In this document: positions 8,333-17,600 of the stretch, one piece after another | Layout: each line of letters opens with the position of its first letter | Position numbering within the stretch: position 1 is the first letter of the stretch | DNA from: Ruminococcus sp. | GTDB taxonomy: Bacteria > Bacillota > Clostridia > Oscillospirales > Ruminococcaceae | Length of the DNA: 64,000 bases | NCBI GenBank assembly: GCA_017475555.1 | Contig: JAFVFL010000046.1 | Span: 62,001 to 126,000, forward strand | Direction of reading: 5' to 3' | The notes under the pieces: model-generated | Told to the model about the DNA's origin: nothing | Seen by the model: the letters and a program-made list of their open reading frames with translations, nothing else | The model's database searches: none | Position numbers and translations under genes: made by a program

Positions 8333-10045
8333 TCATTTACTGCACTTTTTCCGATATGCTGTAGGAGTAACGCCTGTCACGCTCTTGAACTGCTTCATGA
8401 AATAGCTTTCGGTTGAGTAGCCGCATTCCTCTGATATCTCTCTGAGAGAAAGCCCTGTCTCTGTAAGCAGCTGCTTGGCTCTTTCGACACGAAACTGTAT
8501 AAGCTCCTCAAAAACGCTCCTTCCGAAATATGCCTTATACAGCTTTTGCAGCGTGCTTCTGCTCATTTCCGCCGCATGGCTCATCTGCTCTATAGTCCAC
8601 GAGGCTCCCGGCTCGTCCTGCAGCTGCTTACGAAGAAGCTCAAGTCTTCTGTGCTGCTCCCTACGGCTGCTGATACGTCCGGATTCTTCCTGCTTCTCAG
8701 TATTGTCCCGGCGGCTGTATACCCTGTCAAGTGCCGCCTCAAGGTCGTATACATACCGCAGATAATTCCTGTCATAGATCCGCTCATTACCGCAAAATGA
8801 AAGTGAAATGAGCCCGAACTGTCTCTCCTGCATATGCAGAGGCGAAAGAAACAGTGTCCCGGCGTTGCCGCTCTCCTGTATGAATGCACCTGCATCCAGC
8901 TGTGCCATAAGCTTATCGTTCTGGTAAACCGATATCCCGTCCTGGCTGCATTCCGCTGCAAGCCGAAGCTGTTCCTCAGATACTTTCAGATATATCTTCA
9001 GCTCCTTCATCTGGTACAGTATACCGCAATGTCCAATGGCACGCTGCAGCAGATCAGGAACAGAATCCGCCTCAGCAAGATCAAAGGGCATAGCATCGCA
9101 GAATACGTCCTCCTCCCACATTTTCGGTACATCTTCATTGCGGCTGACGAGCATCTGCTTGGCAGGTATACTGTCGCAGCCGCAGGAATTACCGATCATA
9201 AAGCCGCTTTCAGGACGGTGTATCTTCCGGCAAAGAACGCCTGTGATATTGCGGTAGAGCCGCCGTACTGCGTCAGCTCCGAGCTGGTAGTGATCCCGTG
9301 AATAGGTAGTCAGCGATACGTCTATATTTGAAGCAAACGGGAATCCGTCATACCCTGTTACAGCAATATCTGCCGGTACTCTTATCCCTGCTGACTTCAG
9401 ACATTTTATCAGTGCCATTGCCGTAACATCATTGCCGCACACTATTGCCTCCGGTCTGGAAAGCTCTCCGGAAATGATCCTCCCGGCGTACTCTATGGCG
9501 GAATCCACCCAGAACGTCCCATAAGAGTAATATGTATCATCAAAGTAAAGACCATGCTCACTCATGATATCCTGATAAGCCCTGAGCCGTGTCTGTGCCT
9601 GAAAACGTGCCTGCGGACCTGTAAGGCAATATATCTTCCTGTAGCCGTGTACCTCGATAAGGTGCCTTACCACCTTTCCGAAATCGTCGTAATCATCGTA
9701 CTGAGTGCTGTCAAAAACGGAGTGCTCCTGCTCGTCTACGGTCATGACATATTTATTGGTGCTCAGGAGGAGCGATTCGACCTCTGCAATAACGTCAACA
9801 CCCATGGTAGTGTCGTCCTTGATATACAGAAAGCCGTCAAAGCTCTGCGAGCTTATGAGCTGATATATAGCCCTTTCTCCGTCAGCGTGCTCCGTCTGGC
9901 ACTGTGTAAAATGGACAAGCGGTGCGAGTATGATGACATCGCAGCCGCACTCCTGTGCCTGTGCTATCGCACCACGGACTATATTCCGTACATAATTTTT
10001 TGCCAGAACTGATGTAACAATGCCTATCAGCGGACGTTTTTTCAT
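8333..10045 (-). CDS. LacI-type sugar-binding domain fused to AraC DNA-binding domain
   Basis: A 570-residue transcription regulator. Residues about 1-275 form a LacI/PurR-like periplasmic-binding fold (IGIVTSVLAKNYVRNIVRGA; then AIVCGNDVTAMALIKCLKSAGIRVP; VAVTGYDG-like block). A middle region of about 175 residues has no clear assignment. The last 100 residues are an AraC/XylS double helix-turn-helix (SLREISEECGYSTESYFMKQFK). This layout resembles XylR-type sugar sensors. Start 10045 has a GGGGGTGAGG ribosome site; the longer frame to 10153 reads through the promoter. It is the likely regulator of the neighbouring ABC-GH105 operon on the same strand, by position only. Confidence 0.85.
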   Translation of the reverse strand: MKKRPLIGIVTSVLAKNYVRNIVRGAIAQAQECGCDVIILAPLVHFTQCQTEHADGERAIYQLISSQSFDGFLYIKDDTTMGVDVIAEVESLLLSTNKYVMTVDEQEHSVFDSTQYDDYDDFGKVVRHLIEVHGYRKIYCLTGPQARFQAQTRLRAYQDIMSEHGLYFDDTYYSYGTFWVDSAIEYAGRIISGELSRPEAIVCGNDVTAMALIKCLKSAGIRVPADIAVTGYDGFPFASNIDVSLTTYSRDHYQLGADAVRRLYRNITGVLCRKIHRPESGFMIGNSCGCDSIPAKQMLVSRNEDVPKMWEEDVFCDAMPFDLAEADSVPDLLQRAIGHCGILYQMKELKIYLKVSEEQLRLAAECSQDGISVYQNDKLMAQLDAGAFIQESGNAGTLFLSPLHMQERQFGLISLSFCGNERIYDRNYLRYVYDLEAALDRVYSRRDNTEKQEESGRISSRREQHRRLELLRKQLQDEPGASWTIEQMSHAAEMSRSTLQKLYKAYFGRSVFEELIQFRVERAKQLLTETGLSLREISEECGYSTESYFMKQFKSVTGVTPTAYRKKCSK

Positions 10046-10079
10046 AGTCCTCACCCCCGTGTAAGTGCCTTTATGTAAA

Positions 10080-10108
10080 ATTATATCACATTCCGAGCTT
10101 AAAATCAA
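10080..10108 (-). promoter_or_regulatory. Promoter of the LacI-AraC regulator
   Basis: Minus strand: TTGATT at 10108-10103, 17-bp spacer ending CTCGGAATGTGA, TATAAT at 10085-10080. Confidence 0.7.
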
Positions 10109-10172
10109 GACGATTTTACAATAAATATTCTGATATTTTAAAATTATGTACATAAAAAGGTACGATATTTTA

Positions 10173-10201
10173 TTGACATTATTGTGCAGTTATTGTACAA
10201 T
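10173..10201 (+). promoter_or_regulatory. Promoter of the M6-like dockerin peptidase
   Basis: TTGACA at 10173-10178, 17-bp spacer, TACAAT at 10196-10201, about 60 bases before the start codon. Confidence 0.75.
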
Positions 10202-10261
10202 ATAAGTATACAATACGTTATTTTTTATACAGATATAACAATATGAATTGGAGGGTCAATT

Positions 10262-12769
10262 ATGAAAAAAAGCAAAAAGGTCACGGCTGCACTGCTTGCA
10301 GGTGCGTTGTGCCTGACATCGTACACTGCACAAAGCCTTACATGGCAGTCATCTGTTATCTCGGCTTCTGCGGTAACTATAAGCGATATGCCGTCAGAGT
10401 ACCAGTACGCTGCCGACTGGATATGGACTAACCGTATCGAGCGTGAGCAGTCAACTGTAAGGCGGAACACTATCTTCGACCAGATAGTTGCAGGTAAAGG
10501 CACTATCAATTACGTTGTCAAGTGGCAGTCGTACAATACAGTGACCTACGAGCAGAGACAGCAGTTTGAAACAATGCTGTCCGATTGCATAAACGCATGG
10601 AACGACTGGCTCGCAGGATATGAGAACTGGCCGTATGAGCACATTGATGTGAAGGTAGTTGGCTGGGCGGTGATAGATAAAAGCTGTCTGCTCGATCTGC
10701 ACGATGACGAGGTAGTTTATACTGATACAAGGTATTATGATGCTCAGTATGACACGACCAACGGAAGAGATACTATTCCTGACAAGGAGCCGTATGCTCC
10801 GTCTGAGCTTTCCCGTTTTGACCACTTTGAGGATACAAGCTATGAGTATCCGGGCGGTCTTGACAAGCGCTTCGATATGTATATGTGGGCAACTCAGGGA
10901 TTCCCGGATATCGGCGGCTGCGGCGGCGACTGGGGACAGAGGCTCTCCGATACTGCTTATCTCGGAATGCTCCAGAACGGCAGTCTCCACGTGCTTGAGC
11001 ATGAGATAGGACACGGCTTCGGTATGACCGATTTCTACGGCGGCGAAGGCGAATCTGACGGCTTCCCGCCCGGAGGCTTCCCCGGCGGTGAAAATTCAAT
11101 AATGATGGCAGGCTCAGCTGTGAAGATAACCGACTTTGACGGCTGGATGCTGCGTTATATGTGGACAAAGATAAAGGACGACAGCGGCAGGTTCGATCTC
11201 GCCAATGCACAGCCGGTAACTACCGAGCCTGTGACTACTGAGCCCGTAACTACTCAGCCGATAACTACTCAGCCTGTGACAACAGAGCCTGCGACACAGC
11301 CTCAGACCAGCGGCGGCTATTACCTCGGAGATGTCAATGCAAGCGGTTCAGTAGAGATAGCAGACCTGGTAGTGCTCCATAAGTGGCTTCTCGGTATCCC
11401 GGATACAAAGCTTGTGAACTGGCACGCCGGTGACCTCTGCACTGATAACAAGATCGATACATATGACCTTGCACTGCTCAGAAAGCTTATCGCTTCAGGT
11501 GCAGCACCGGAGTGGATAGGTACAGGCGAGGATCCTGATACACCGGATACTGAAGAATTCATTACCGCAAATATGGCAAAGCACGGGGCTTCCCTCCCCA
11601 CCCAGGGCAAGGCGAAACTGGTCGTATTCTACGTTGATTTCCCGGATTGTCAGTATGATTATGCTCCGAGCCTTGAGGAGCTGAACCAGATATCCTTCGG
11701 CTCAGAGAATACCGGAAATGCCTGCTATCCGTTTGAGAGCTTCCCGGCATTTTACGGCAGAGCCTCAAAGGGTGCGATGGATTTTGACGGTCAGGTATTC
11801 AGATACACCACAAAGGAAAATCATGCGTCCTATGACGACAACAAGGTGAAAATAGCTGAGGAATGCTATGATGCGTTCAAGGATCAGGTCGATTTCTCAC
11901 AGTTTGACGGCGACGGCGACGGAAGGATAGACGCTACACTGTTCACTGTGCCTGCGAAGGCTGATGAGAACTACTGGTGGCCGTGTGCTGGTGCTTTCGG
12001 TGACCCGAATTATCGTGTGGACGGCGTAAGCATAGGACATATAATCACTGGTAATGCACAGATCGATTCTGCCACAAGCTATGTAAACTATATCAGCTCC
12101 TACTGCCATGAGCTCGGTCACTGCACAGGTCTGCCGGATTATTACCTCTTCACGAATGCAAATGACAGTGAGGGTATGCACGGAACTGCCGGTATTGAGC
12201 TTATGGATACAGATGCAGGCTCCGATTTCGGTGCATTCTCAAAGCTCATGGAGGGCTGGTATCACAAGGATCAGGTACAGGTCTACGATGCTTCAAAGGG
12301 CACTCAGACCTTCACGCTGAACAACGCTCAGACCGATTCCGGAAACTGCATAATAATCCCGAACGGTACACTTGCAGATGACTATTTCTCGGAGTATTTC
12401 ATTATAGAGTACGCAACTAAGGACGGAAATAACAGCGGTGTCGGCACAAAAACTGCATGGTGGGCAACTGCCGGTGAGGGCGTGCGTGTATACCACATCG
12501 ACGCAACTACAGAATATGGCTGGAATACCTATTTCCGCTATGCGAGCGGCAGTGAGTACACAAATAACGATCAGGGCAGACGTCTTATCCGTATCATCGA
12601 CGATACAGATACTGATAATTTCTATCACGCAGGCGATGTCATCAACGGAAACATTTCCGGATTCCACTGGTACGACAGCAACGGCGGACAGACTGTTGAT
12701 ACAGGTCTGACGATCAGTGTCGGCGAGCTAAGCAACGGCTCTTATACAGTAACTATCGGAAGCAGGTAG
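10262..12769 (+). CDS. Two-headed M6-like metallopeptidase with a central dockerin
   Basis: An 835-residue secreted protein. Order: signal peptide (about 1-35); metallopeptidase-like domain A with zinc motif HEIGHGFGMTD at 247-257 and a Met-rich turn (SIMMAG) after it; Thr/Pro linker of repeated VTTEP/VTTQP units (about 318-350); type I dockerin (about 356-415, with two Ca loops GDVNASG and GDLCTDN); second domain B with HELGHCTGLPD at 616-626 and the later LMEGW block, typical of immune-inhibitor-A-like M6 peptidases. Both active sites have the HExxHxxGxxD form, with Asp as third ligand. The dockerin should attach the enzyme to a cellulosomal scaffoldin. A dockerin between two catalytic domains is unusual; most are C-terminal. 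Ribosome site GGAGGGTCAATT. It is one unbroken frame, so not an artefact of joining. Confidence 0.88.
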   Translation: MKKSKKVTAALLAGALCLTSYTAQSLTWQSSVISASAVTISDMPSEYQYAADWIWTNRIEREQSTVRRNTIFDQIVAGKGTINYVVKWQSYNTVTYEQRQQFETMLSDCINAWNDWLAGYENWPYEHIDVKVVGWAVIDKSCLLDLHDDEVVYTDTRYYDAQYDTTNGRDTIPDKEPYAPSELSRFDHFEDTSYEYPGGLDKRFDMYMWATQGFPDIGGCGGDWGQRLSDTAYLGMLQNGSLHVLEHEIGHGFGMTDFYGGEGESDGFPPGGFPGGENSIMMAGSAVKITDFDGWMLRYMWTKIKDDSGRFDLANAQPVTTEPVTTEPVTTQPITTQPVTTEPATQPQTSGGYYLGDVNASGSVEIADLVVLHKWLLGIPDTKLVNWHAGDLCTDNKIDTYDLALLRKLIASGAAPEWIGTGEDPDTPDTEEFITANMAKHGASLPTQGKAKLVVFYVDFPDCQYDYAPSLEELNQISFGSENTGNACYPFESFPAFYGRASKGAMDFDGQVFRYTTKENHASYDDNKVKIAEECYDAFKDQVDFSQFDGDGDGRIDATLFTVPAKADENYWWPCAGAFGDPNYRVDGVSIGHIITGNAQIDSATSYVNYISSYCHELGHCTGLPDYYLFTNANDSEGMHGTAGIELMDTDAGSDFGAFSKLMEGWYHKDQVQVYDASKGTQTFTLNNAQTDSGNCIIIPNGTLADDYFSEYFIIEYATKDGNNSGVGTKTAWWATAGEGVRVYHIDATTEYGWNTYFRYASGSEYTNNDQGRRLIRIIDDTDTDNFYHAGDVINGNISGFHWYDSNGGQTVDTGLTISVGELSNGSYTVTIGSR

Positions 12770-13020
12770 GTAATTTTGTCAGCATCAGAAATGCTTTTCG
12801 ATCGCTGTAGGACGATAGCGGGTCTGCACCCCGTTGTCATATAAATGAAGTTCTGTAAGGGGAACGATCAGAAAGCTGCCTCGGAGCACGGGGCAGCTTT
12901 TGTCATATTGCAGTATCTGCTGAGGAGTGAGCGTATCGAGCCGTTTTTTCAAAAATATCCGCATATCTCAGCACTGCTGCTGCCGGTAAGCCGTTCTAAG
13001 TGTTTTTGTGCTGAATACTC
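12770..13020. other. Intergenic region between peptidase and PH-domain gene
   Basis: No gene found. It holds a GC-rich palindromic patch near 12800-12835 (CGCT...AGCG) and the terminator at 12872-12900; the rest shows nothing recognisable. Confidence 0.5.
12872..12900 (+). terminator. Terminator-like hairpin after the M6-like peptidase
   Basis: Nine-base stem AAAGCTGCC/GGCAGCTTT (12872-12880 and 12892-12900), loop of 11 bases; the T tract is short. Confidence 0.6.
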
Positions 13021-13049
13021 TTGACTAATCATAAAAAATATGATACAAT
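13021..13049 (+). promoter_or_regulatory. Promoter of the PH-domain/FkbM operon
   Basis: TTGACT at 13021-13026, 17-bp spacer, TACAAT at 13044-13049. Confidence 0.7.
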
Positions 13050-13078
13050 ATATTCAGATTTAATAGGGAGGCGACGCT

Positions 13079-13492
13079 ATGAAGCATAACGACATTGATT
13101 GCATCTGGACTGACAAGAAGCGGACTCTGTTCGGTCTGCCGCTGTCGTTCACAAGATATTTCATCACAGAGCAGAAGCTGATCACCCGGACAGGATTCCT
13201 CAACGTTGACGAGGACGAGATCGACATTTACAAGATAACGGACAAAAAGGTGCTTCTTCCCCTGGGACAGCGTATGTTCGGCTGCGGCTCGATACTTATT
13301 TTCAGCCGTGATACCGACACACCTGAAAAGGAGATACACTGTATAAAAAATGTGCGTGAGGTATCTAAGCTTATTGACAAGTATCTTAACATAATGCGTG
13401 ACCGCTACAGTATCCGAGGCAGAGATCTTATGGGTCTTGGACATCCCGATATGGTACATGACGGCGATCCCGACCACCACAGCGACTACTAA
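13079..13492 (+). CDS. Bacterial PH-domain protein
   Basis: A 137-residue cytoplasmic protein with a single bacterial pleckstrin-homology-like domain (bPH_2/DUF304 type) covering residues about 5-110: RYFITEQKLITRTGFLNVDEDEIDIYKI is the hallmark strand pattern. There are no membrane segments, unlike YdbT-type relatives. The tail is rich in Asp and His (HPDMVHDGDPDHHSDY) and could bind metal, which is a guess. Ribosome site GGGAGGCGACGCT. It is followed 15 bases later by the FkbM methyltransferase gene, so they form one operon. Confidence 0.75.
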   Translation: MKHNDIDCIWTDKKRTLFGLPLSFTRYFITEQKLITRTGFLNVDEDEIDIYKITDKKVLLPLGQRMFGCGSILIFSRDTDTPEKEIHCIKNVREVSKLIDKYLNIMRDRYSIRGRDLMGLGHPDMVHDGDPDHHSDY

Positions 13493-13507
13493 GAATATAG
13501 GCAGAGT

Positions 13508-14575
13508 ATGTTATCATTTATCAAGGAAACCGTTTCGAGCTGGGATAGGCTCAAGGCAGAGAAGCGTCCCATTTTCATATATGGAATGGGTGACGGTGCA
13601 CTGAAAATTATGGCTGTATTTCGGCAAAAGGGCATTGTTCCTGCCGGGATATTCGCAAGCGATGAATTCGTCAGGGGGCACTCCTTTGAAGGCTACAAGG
13701 TGCATAAGCTCTCCGAGGTCGAGGAACAGGTCGAGGATTTTGTAATTGTTTTAGCATTTGCAGCGGGGTATCAGTCACTTGTGGATAAGATAGTCCGGCT
13801 GAGTCAGCGGCATACCCTCTACGTACCGGACGTGCCGGTTGCCGGGCAGGGGCTGTTCACATATGAGATGTGCATGGAAAATGCCGAAAAACTGCGAAAG
13901 GTATATGATTCTCTTGCAGACGATACCTCACGCCGGGTCTATTCGAGTATAATCAACTTCAGGATAAGCGGTGATATAAAGTATCTTCTGCCGGTCACCA
14001 CCCCGAAGGAGGAGATATATAAAAGTATCATCAAGCCTACCTCACATGAGTCATACGTTGATCTCGGAGCATACAACGGCGATACGATAAGGGAGCTGCT
14101 GGAGTTTACAAAAGGGCGGTATTCAGCCATTTACGCTATGGAGCCGGACTACCGGAACTATAAGAAGCTTTCAAAGTTCATCGGCGGTATGCGAAGGGTG
14201 GCGGCATATAATGCAGCTGCGTGGGCAACGGATACTGAGCTGCCCTTTGCGGCTAAGGCAGGACGGCAGTCGGCGATCACAGCTTCCTCGCAGTACAAGG
14301 TCATGGGGCTTACAGTTGATTCCATGCTTGACGGAGGAGCCGCAACTATCATAAAAATGGACGTTGAAGGATTTGAGCGTGAAGCGATATGGGGTGCCGC
14401 ACAGACGATAGCACATTATGGGCCGAAGCTGATGATATCGCTCTATCACCGGAATGAGGATATTTTTGAGCTGCCGCTCCTGATACGGACGCTCGACCCT
14501 GATTATCAGCTCTATATACGCCACCAGCTCTATATCCCGGCTTGGGAGACGAATCTATATGCGGTCAGAGACTGA
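13508..14575 (+). CDS. FkbM-family methyltransferase
   Basis: A 355-residue protein. The N-terminal 110 residues look like a nucleotide-binding Rossmann segment (PIFIYGMGDGALKIM). The C-terminal part is an FkbM-type SAM-dependent methyltransferase: motif I YVDLGAYNGDT (about 183-193), then the family signature IKMDVEGFEREAI. FkbM enzymes O-methylate sugars, polysaccharides or natural products; the target here is unknown. Its ribosome site is weak (AGGCAGAGT), and it probably relies on coupling to the PH-domain gene 15 bases upstream. Confidence 0.85.
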   Translation: MLSFIKETVSSWDRLKAEKRPIFIYGMGDGALKIMAVFRQKGIVPAGIFASDEFVRGHSFEGYKVHKLSEVEEQVEDFVIVLAFAAGYQSLVDKIVRLSQRHTLYVPDVPVAGQGLFTYEMCMENAEKLRKVYDSLADDTSRRVYSSIINFRISGDIKYLLPVTTPKEEIYKSIIKPTSHESYVDLGAYNGDTIRELLEFTKGRYSAIYAMEPDYRNYKKLSKFIGGMRRVAAYNAAAWATDTELPFAAKAGRQSAITASSQYKVMGLTVDSMLDGGAATIIKMDVEGFEREAIWGAAQTIAHYGPKLMISLYHRNEDIFELPLLIRTLDPDYQLYIRHQLYIPAWETNLYAVRD

Positions 14576-14591
14576 GCATATTATTAAAAAC

Positions 14592-14621
14592 GCGGACACT
14601 TCCGGTTTCTGGAGTGTCCGC
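14592..14621. terminator. Bidirectional terminator
   Basis: Stem of 11 pairs with one bulged T (14592-14603 with 14611-14621); CTTTTAT follows on the plus strand and GTTTTTAAT on the minus strand. It serves the converging FkbM and ROK genes. Confidence 0.8.
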
Positions 14622-14659
14622 TTTTATCATGCAATAATTTTTCGGTAGAATATTGCTTC

Positions 14660-15880
14660 TTATCTCATTCCGCCTCTTGTGAAGAAGTTCTCCTGAATAA
14701 TAAGAGCACAGCCGCCAAGGAAATTGTTCTTTCCGTCAAGTCTGCTCAGAACAACTCTGTCAGCTATCTCCTCGCTCACGAGACGTATCATCTCACGCTT
14801 TACATAGTCGAACTGCTTCTCGTTGAGGTGGTAGTTATGCAGAACTATACGCTTTGCAAAATGGCTTATAGCAAGGTTATTTATGAGCACCGTGTACTTT
14901 GAAATAAGATCATCGACAACGTTCTTGACATTCTCATCTCCCCGGAACAGTGCATTGAATACAGAATCCGTGTTGATCCGTGACTTGTCACCCTCAGTTA
15001 TCTCGTAGAGCACCGGCGTCGTATCACGGGAATATATGCTTGTTATCGCACTGAGCATCGCACTGCGTGAAAGCTCAGCCTTTACAGAGCCGTTCGGGTA
15101 GCCCTCAAATGGACGTCCGTTCGGGCAGACGATGAACTTTTCTATCATCGAGGTGTAGGAAATATAGTCGTTTGAAAGCTCATTCTTGTTTACGATCGCA
15201 AGGTTGACCTGATTGCCGTTGTGGAGAAAGGCAGTATTCGTCTGATAGCCGTTCTGTACCCGGAAGTCATTGCTTGCAAGTGCCATAAGACCAACAGCGT
15301 TGCCGCAGCTTATCTGCACATCAAGACCGCCGCTGAGCTTGTCTATAAAGTTTGTGAAATCAAGCACGCCGTCCTTGTAGAATATCTTGAGCTTGCCCCA
15401 CATTGACGGAACTACGCCGACGCCGAGACCGAGTATCTTGTCCTTAGTCAGAGCACTGTTCTCGATCATGGTGTTGCAGGTATTGATAATAAAATTGATT
15501 ATATCCTTGCTTGTAGTACGCTCCTCGATAGTCATGCTGGCTTTATCCAGTATTTCGGTATTCAGGTTAGTCAGACCTATGCTTACCTCACGCTCATCGA
15601 CCGTTGCACCGAGAGCAAAACGGCTGTTCACGTTGATGTCGATAAGTATCTTCCTTCTCCCCTTCTGGAGCTTCTCAGCATTCACCGGAGCTTCGCCGAT
15701 CTCGATAAGCACGCCCTCTTCGATCATTTCATTGGTGATAATGGTCACCGCTGCCCTCGTTATCTCAAGAGCACTCGCAACGTCAACTCGTGAAATGGGC
15801 CCCGATTCACGTATCACCCTGAGTATTTGCATTCTGTTGCGGCGTTTCAGGTCGAGCTTACTGATTCCTCTTTTTTCCAT
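14660..15880 (-). CDS. ROK-family transcription regulator with degenerate zinc site
   Basis: A 406-residue repressor of the NagC/XylR ROK type. An N-terminal winged helix-turn-helix (residues about 5-75: SRVDVASALEITRAAVTIITNEMIEEGVL) is followed by a sugar-kinase-like fold (ILGLGVGVVP). The usual CxCGxxGCxE zinc motif is not kept; the matching segment reads FIVCPNGRPFEGYPNGSVKAE, with one Cys left. I choose ATG at 15880 (ribosome site TAGGAG) over the upstream start at 15988. It stands alone, with promoter elements upstream (TATAAT at 16018-16013, minus strand). Its target is not evident; ROK repressors usually respond to a sugar. Confidence 0.85.
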   Translation of the reverse strand: MEKRGISKLDLKRRNRMQILRVIRESGPISRVDVASALEITRAAVTIITNEMIEEGVLIEIGEAPVNAEKLQKGRRKILIDINVNSRFALGATVDEREVSIGLTNLNTEILDKASMTIEERTTSKDIINFIINTCNTMIENSALTKDKILGLGVGVVPSMWGKLKIFYKDGVLDFTNFIDKLSGGLDVQISCGNAVGLMALASNDFRVQNGYQTNTAFLHNGNQVNLAIVNKNELSNDYISYTSMIEKFIVCPNGRPFEGYPNGSVKAELSRSAMLSAITSIYSRDTTPVLYEITEGDKSRINTDSVFNALFRGDENVKNVVDDLISKYTVLINNLAISHFAKRIVLHNYHLNEKQFDYVKREMIRLVSEEIADRVVLSRLDGKNNFLGGCALIIQENFFTRGGMR

Positions 15881-16084
15881 CGGTGAAAATCTCCTATCTG
15901 TAATATACTTTTTATTATGTCCGTCTCGTACAAATAATTTTATGTACTCCTGCGGAGCTTGAGCAAAATAATTTGATATAATAGTCAATCAATTATCGCT
16001 TGTAACATATTAATTATAACACAATTTCAATAAAATTCAAACCTTTTTCGGATAAAAATATAAAAATCAGCGTAATATACAAAC

Positions 16085-17023
16085 CTATGATGTTATTTTT
16101 GTTAAATATTCCGTAAGAGCTATAATAGCCGGTAAGGAAAATACAGATAGTATAGTTCCGGCAGTGAAAATCTCCGATGCATATAGTGAATCACGGCCGT
16201 AACGCAGACATTGCAGCGTACACATCGCCGCCGGAGGTGCAGAAGCTGCTGCAATAACAGTCACCCGCACTGTCTGGTCTATCAGGCGAGCTGGTGTCAG
16301 GGTCAGCAGAGCTGCAAGAATTGCCGGGACTATAAGCAGCCGGACTGCACACACTCTGTATACACCCGGCTTTTTCAGCATACCGGCAAAGCTCGTCTGA
16401 GCCATTGTCACTCCGGAAACTACCATTGCCAGAGGAGTGTTCAGCCCGGAAATATAGCCAAGTGTATCGCTTATCAGCGTCGGCAGAGTCAGTCTTGCGA
16501 AAAAGCATATTATTCCAAGAACGATAGCGATGACAGTCGGTGAATAGAAGACTTTTACGACCTGATGAAGATCCTTTTCCCCGGAAATCAGGATTATCCC
16601 GTGCGTCCAGACAACAAGATTGAACACGGTGATGAACGCTGTGAGATAGAAAACACCCTGCATACCGAACAGTGCATTGACGAGCGGGATACCCATAAAT
16701 CCGCAGTTTGAGTAGATAGCAGAAAAGCGTTCGACCTCTGTCTGCCGGTCAGCACGTTCGGGAATGAGGATATAGACCGCAGCGATGATGATAAACAGTA
16801 CAGCAGCAGAAAGTGCAAAGCATATCAGAAGCCCCTGCACCAGCTCTGCCCGGTACTCTGTCTGGTAGGACATGAAAATCATGACCGGGTTGACGACCTG
16901 AAGCACGAACCCGGAAAGCTCCCGGTTTGCAGAGGGAGTGATGATCCGCAGCTTATAGCACAAAGCTCCGCACATCATCAGCAGGAGCATGAGGATAGTC
17001 TGACGCAGTATTGTCTCCGCCAT
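16085..17023 (-). CDS. AEC-family transporter
   Basis: A 312-residue membrane protein with about ten hydrophobic segments, of the auxin efflux carrier (AEC, PF03547) family, which exports organic anions such as malate or amino acid derivatives. Typical blocks are SGFVLQVVNPVMIFMSYQ near the N-terminus, YSNCGFMGIPLVNALFG and TPLAMVVSGVTMAQ. I start it at ATG 17023 (GGAGG 7 bases upstream) rather than TTG 17029. It lies directly after a small membrane protein gene and overlaps its end region, so they are one operon. Substrate unknown. Confidence 0.88.
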   Translation of the reverse strand: MAETILRQTILMLLLMMCGALCYKLRIITPSANRELSGFVLQVVNPVMIFMSYQTEYRAELVQGLLICFALSAAVLFIIIAAVYILIPERADRQTEVERFSAIYSNCGFMGIPLVNALFGMQGVFYLTAFITVFNLVVWTHGIILISGEKDLHQVVKVFYSPTVIAIVLGIICFFARLTLPTLISDTLGYISGLNTPLAMVVSGVTMAQTSFAGMLKKPGVYRVCAVRLLIVPAILAALLTLTPARLIDQTVRVTVIAAASAPPAAMCTLQCLRYGRDSLYASEIFTAGTILSVFSLPAIIALTEYLTKITS

Positions 17024-17025
17024 CG

Positions 17026-17523
17026 TCAATCCTCCGGGAAGATAACGCCGGAACGGGTCAGCAGGTATGCCGTGATAAACACTGCTGCGGGTACAAGTGT
17101 GAGCAGACCCATTATCACAAGGTCGCCCTGTGTGAGCACCTCTGCCCGGCTGTCAGGCTGAATAAGGTTGAATATCTGCAAAAAATAGCCATTTATTAGC
17201 TTGTGGAGAGGATAGAGGTTCGCTCCGGAACGCCGGGTCAGTACAAGTGCAAGAAAGCTCAGGACAGCAGGCAGGCTTGCGGTCGCTGCCATAGTCAGCG
17301 GCTCTGTGAGTGAAAGCCTGCTCCCCGTCTGACGTTCTGCTTTCAGGTCATTTTTCGCAGTCTTTGCAGCATGGCTGATGAGCATGACACAGAGTATACC
17401 TGTTGTGCAGACAGCGGAAATGACCCGTATCACAGGGCTTTGTGAACCGGCAAGAGTCAGTGCGATGAAGAGTGAAAGGATATCGGCAGCGATAACGTAG
17501 CCGAGTGTGGTCAGCTGCTTCAT
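17026..17523 (-). CDS. Four-helix membrane protein of unknown function
   Basis: A 165-residue protein with about four hydrophobic segments (YVIAADILSLFIALTLAG, VISAVCTTGILCVMLISH, LPAVLSFLALVLT, VIMGLLTLVPAAVFITAYLL). I recognise no family. Start at 17523 chosen for the TTGGAGAATTC ribosome site; a longer frame reaches 17544. Its stop lies 3 bases beyond the start of the AEC transporter gene, suggesting coupled translation and a shared role, perhaps in export. Confidence 0.65.
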   Translation of the reverse strand: MKQLTTLGYVIAADILSLFIALTLAGSQSPVIRVISAVCTTGILCVMLISHAAKTAKNDLKAERQTGSRLSLTEPLTMAATASLPAVLSFLALVLTRRSGANLYPLHKLINGYFLQIFNLIQPDSRAEVLTQGDLVIMGLLTLVPAAVFITAYLLTRSGVIFPED

Positions 17524-17600
17524 ATGAATTCTCCAATTAAACATTTATTCCCCTGCATAATAGAAGTCCGGCAGGATAAACTAACCGTGGAGGTGAGAGA

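Noticed and set aside
11215-11308. Tandem repeat as a mobile or phase-variable element
   Set aside because: It encodes the Thr/Pro linker (VTTEP units) common in cellulosomal proteins and is imperfect at DNA level.
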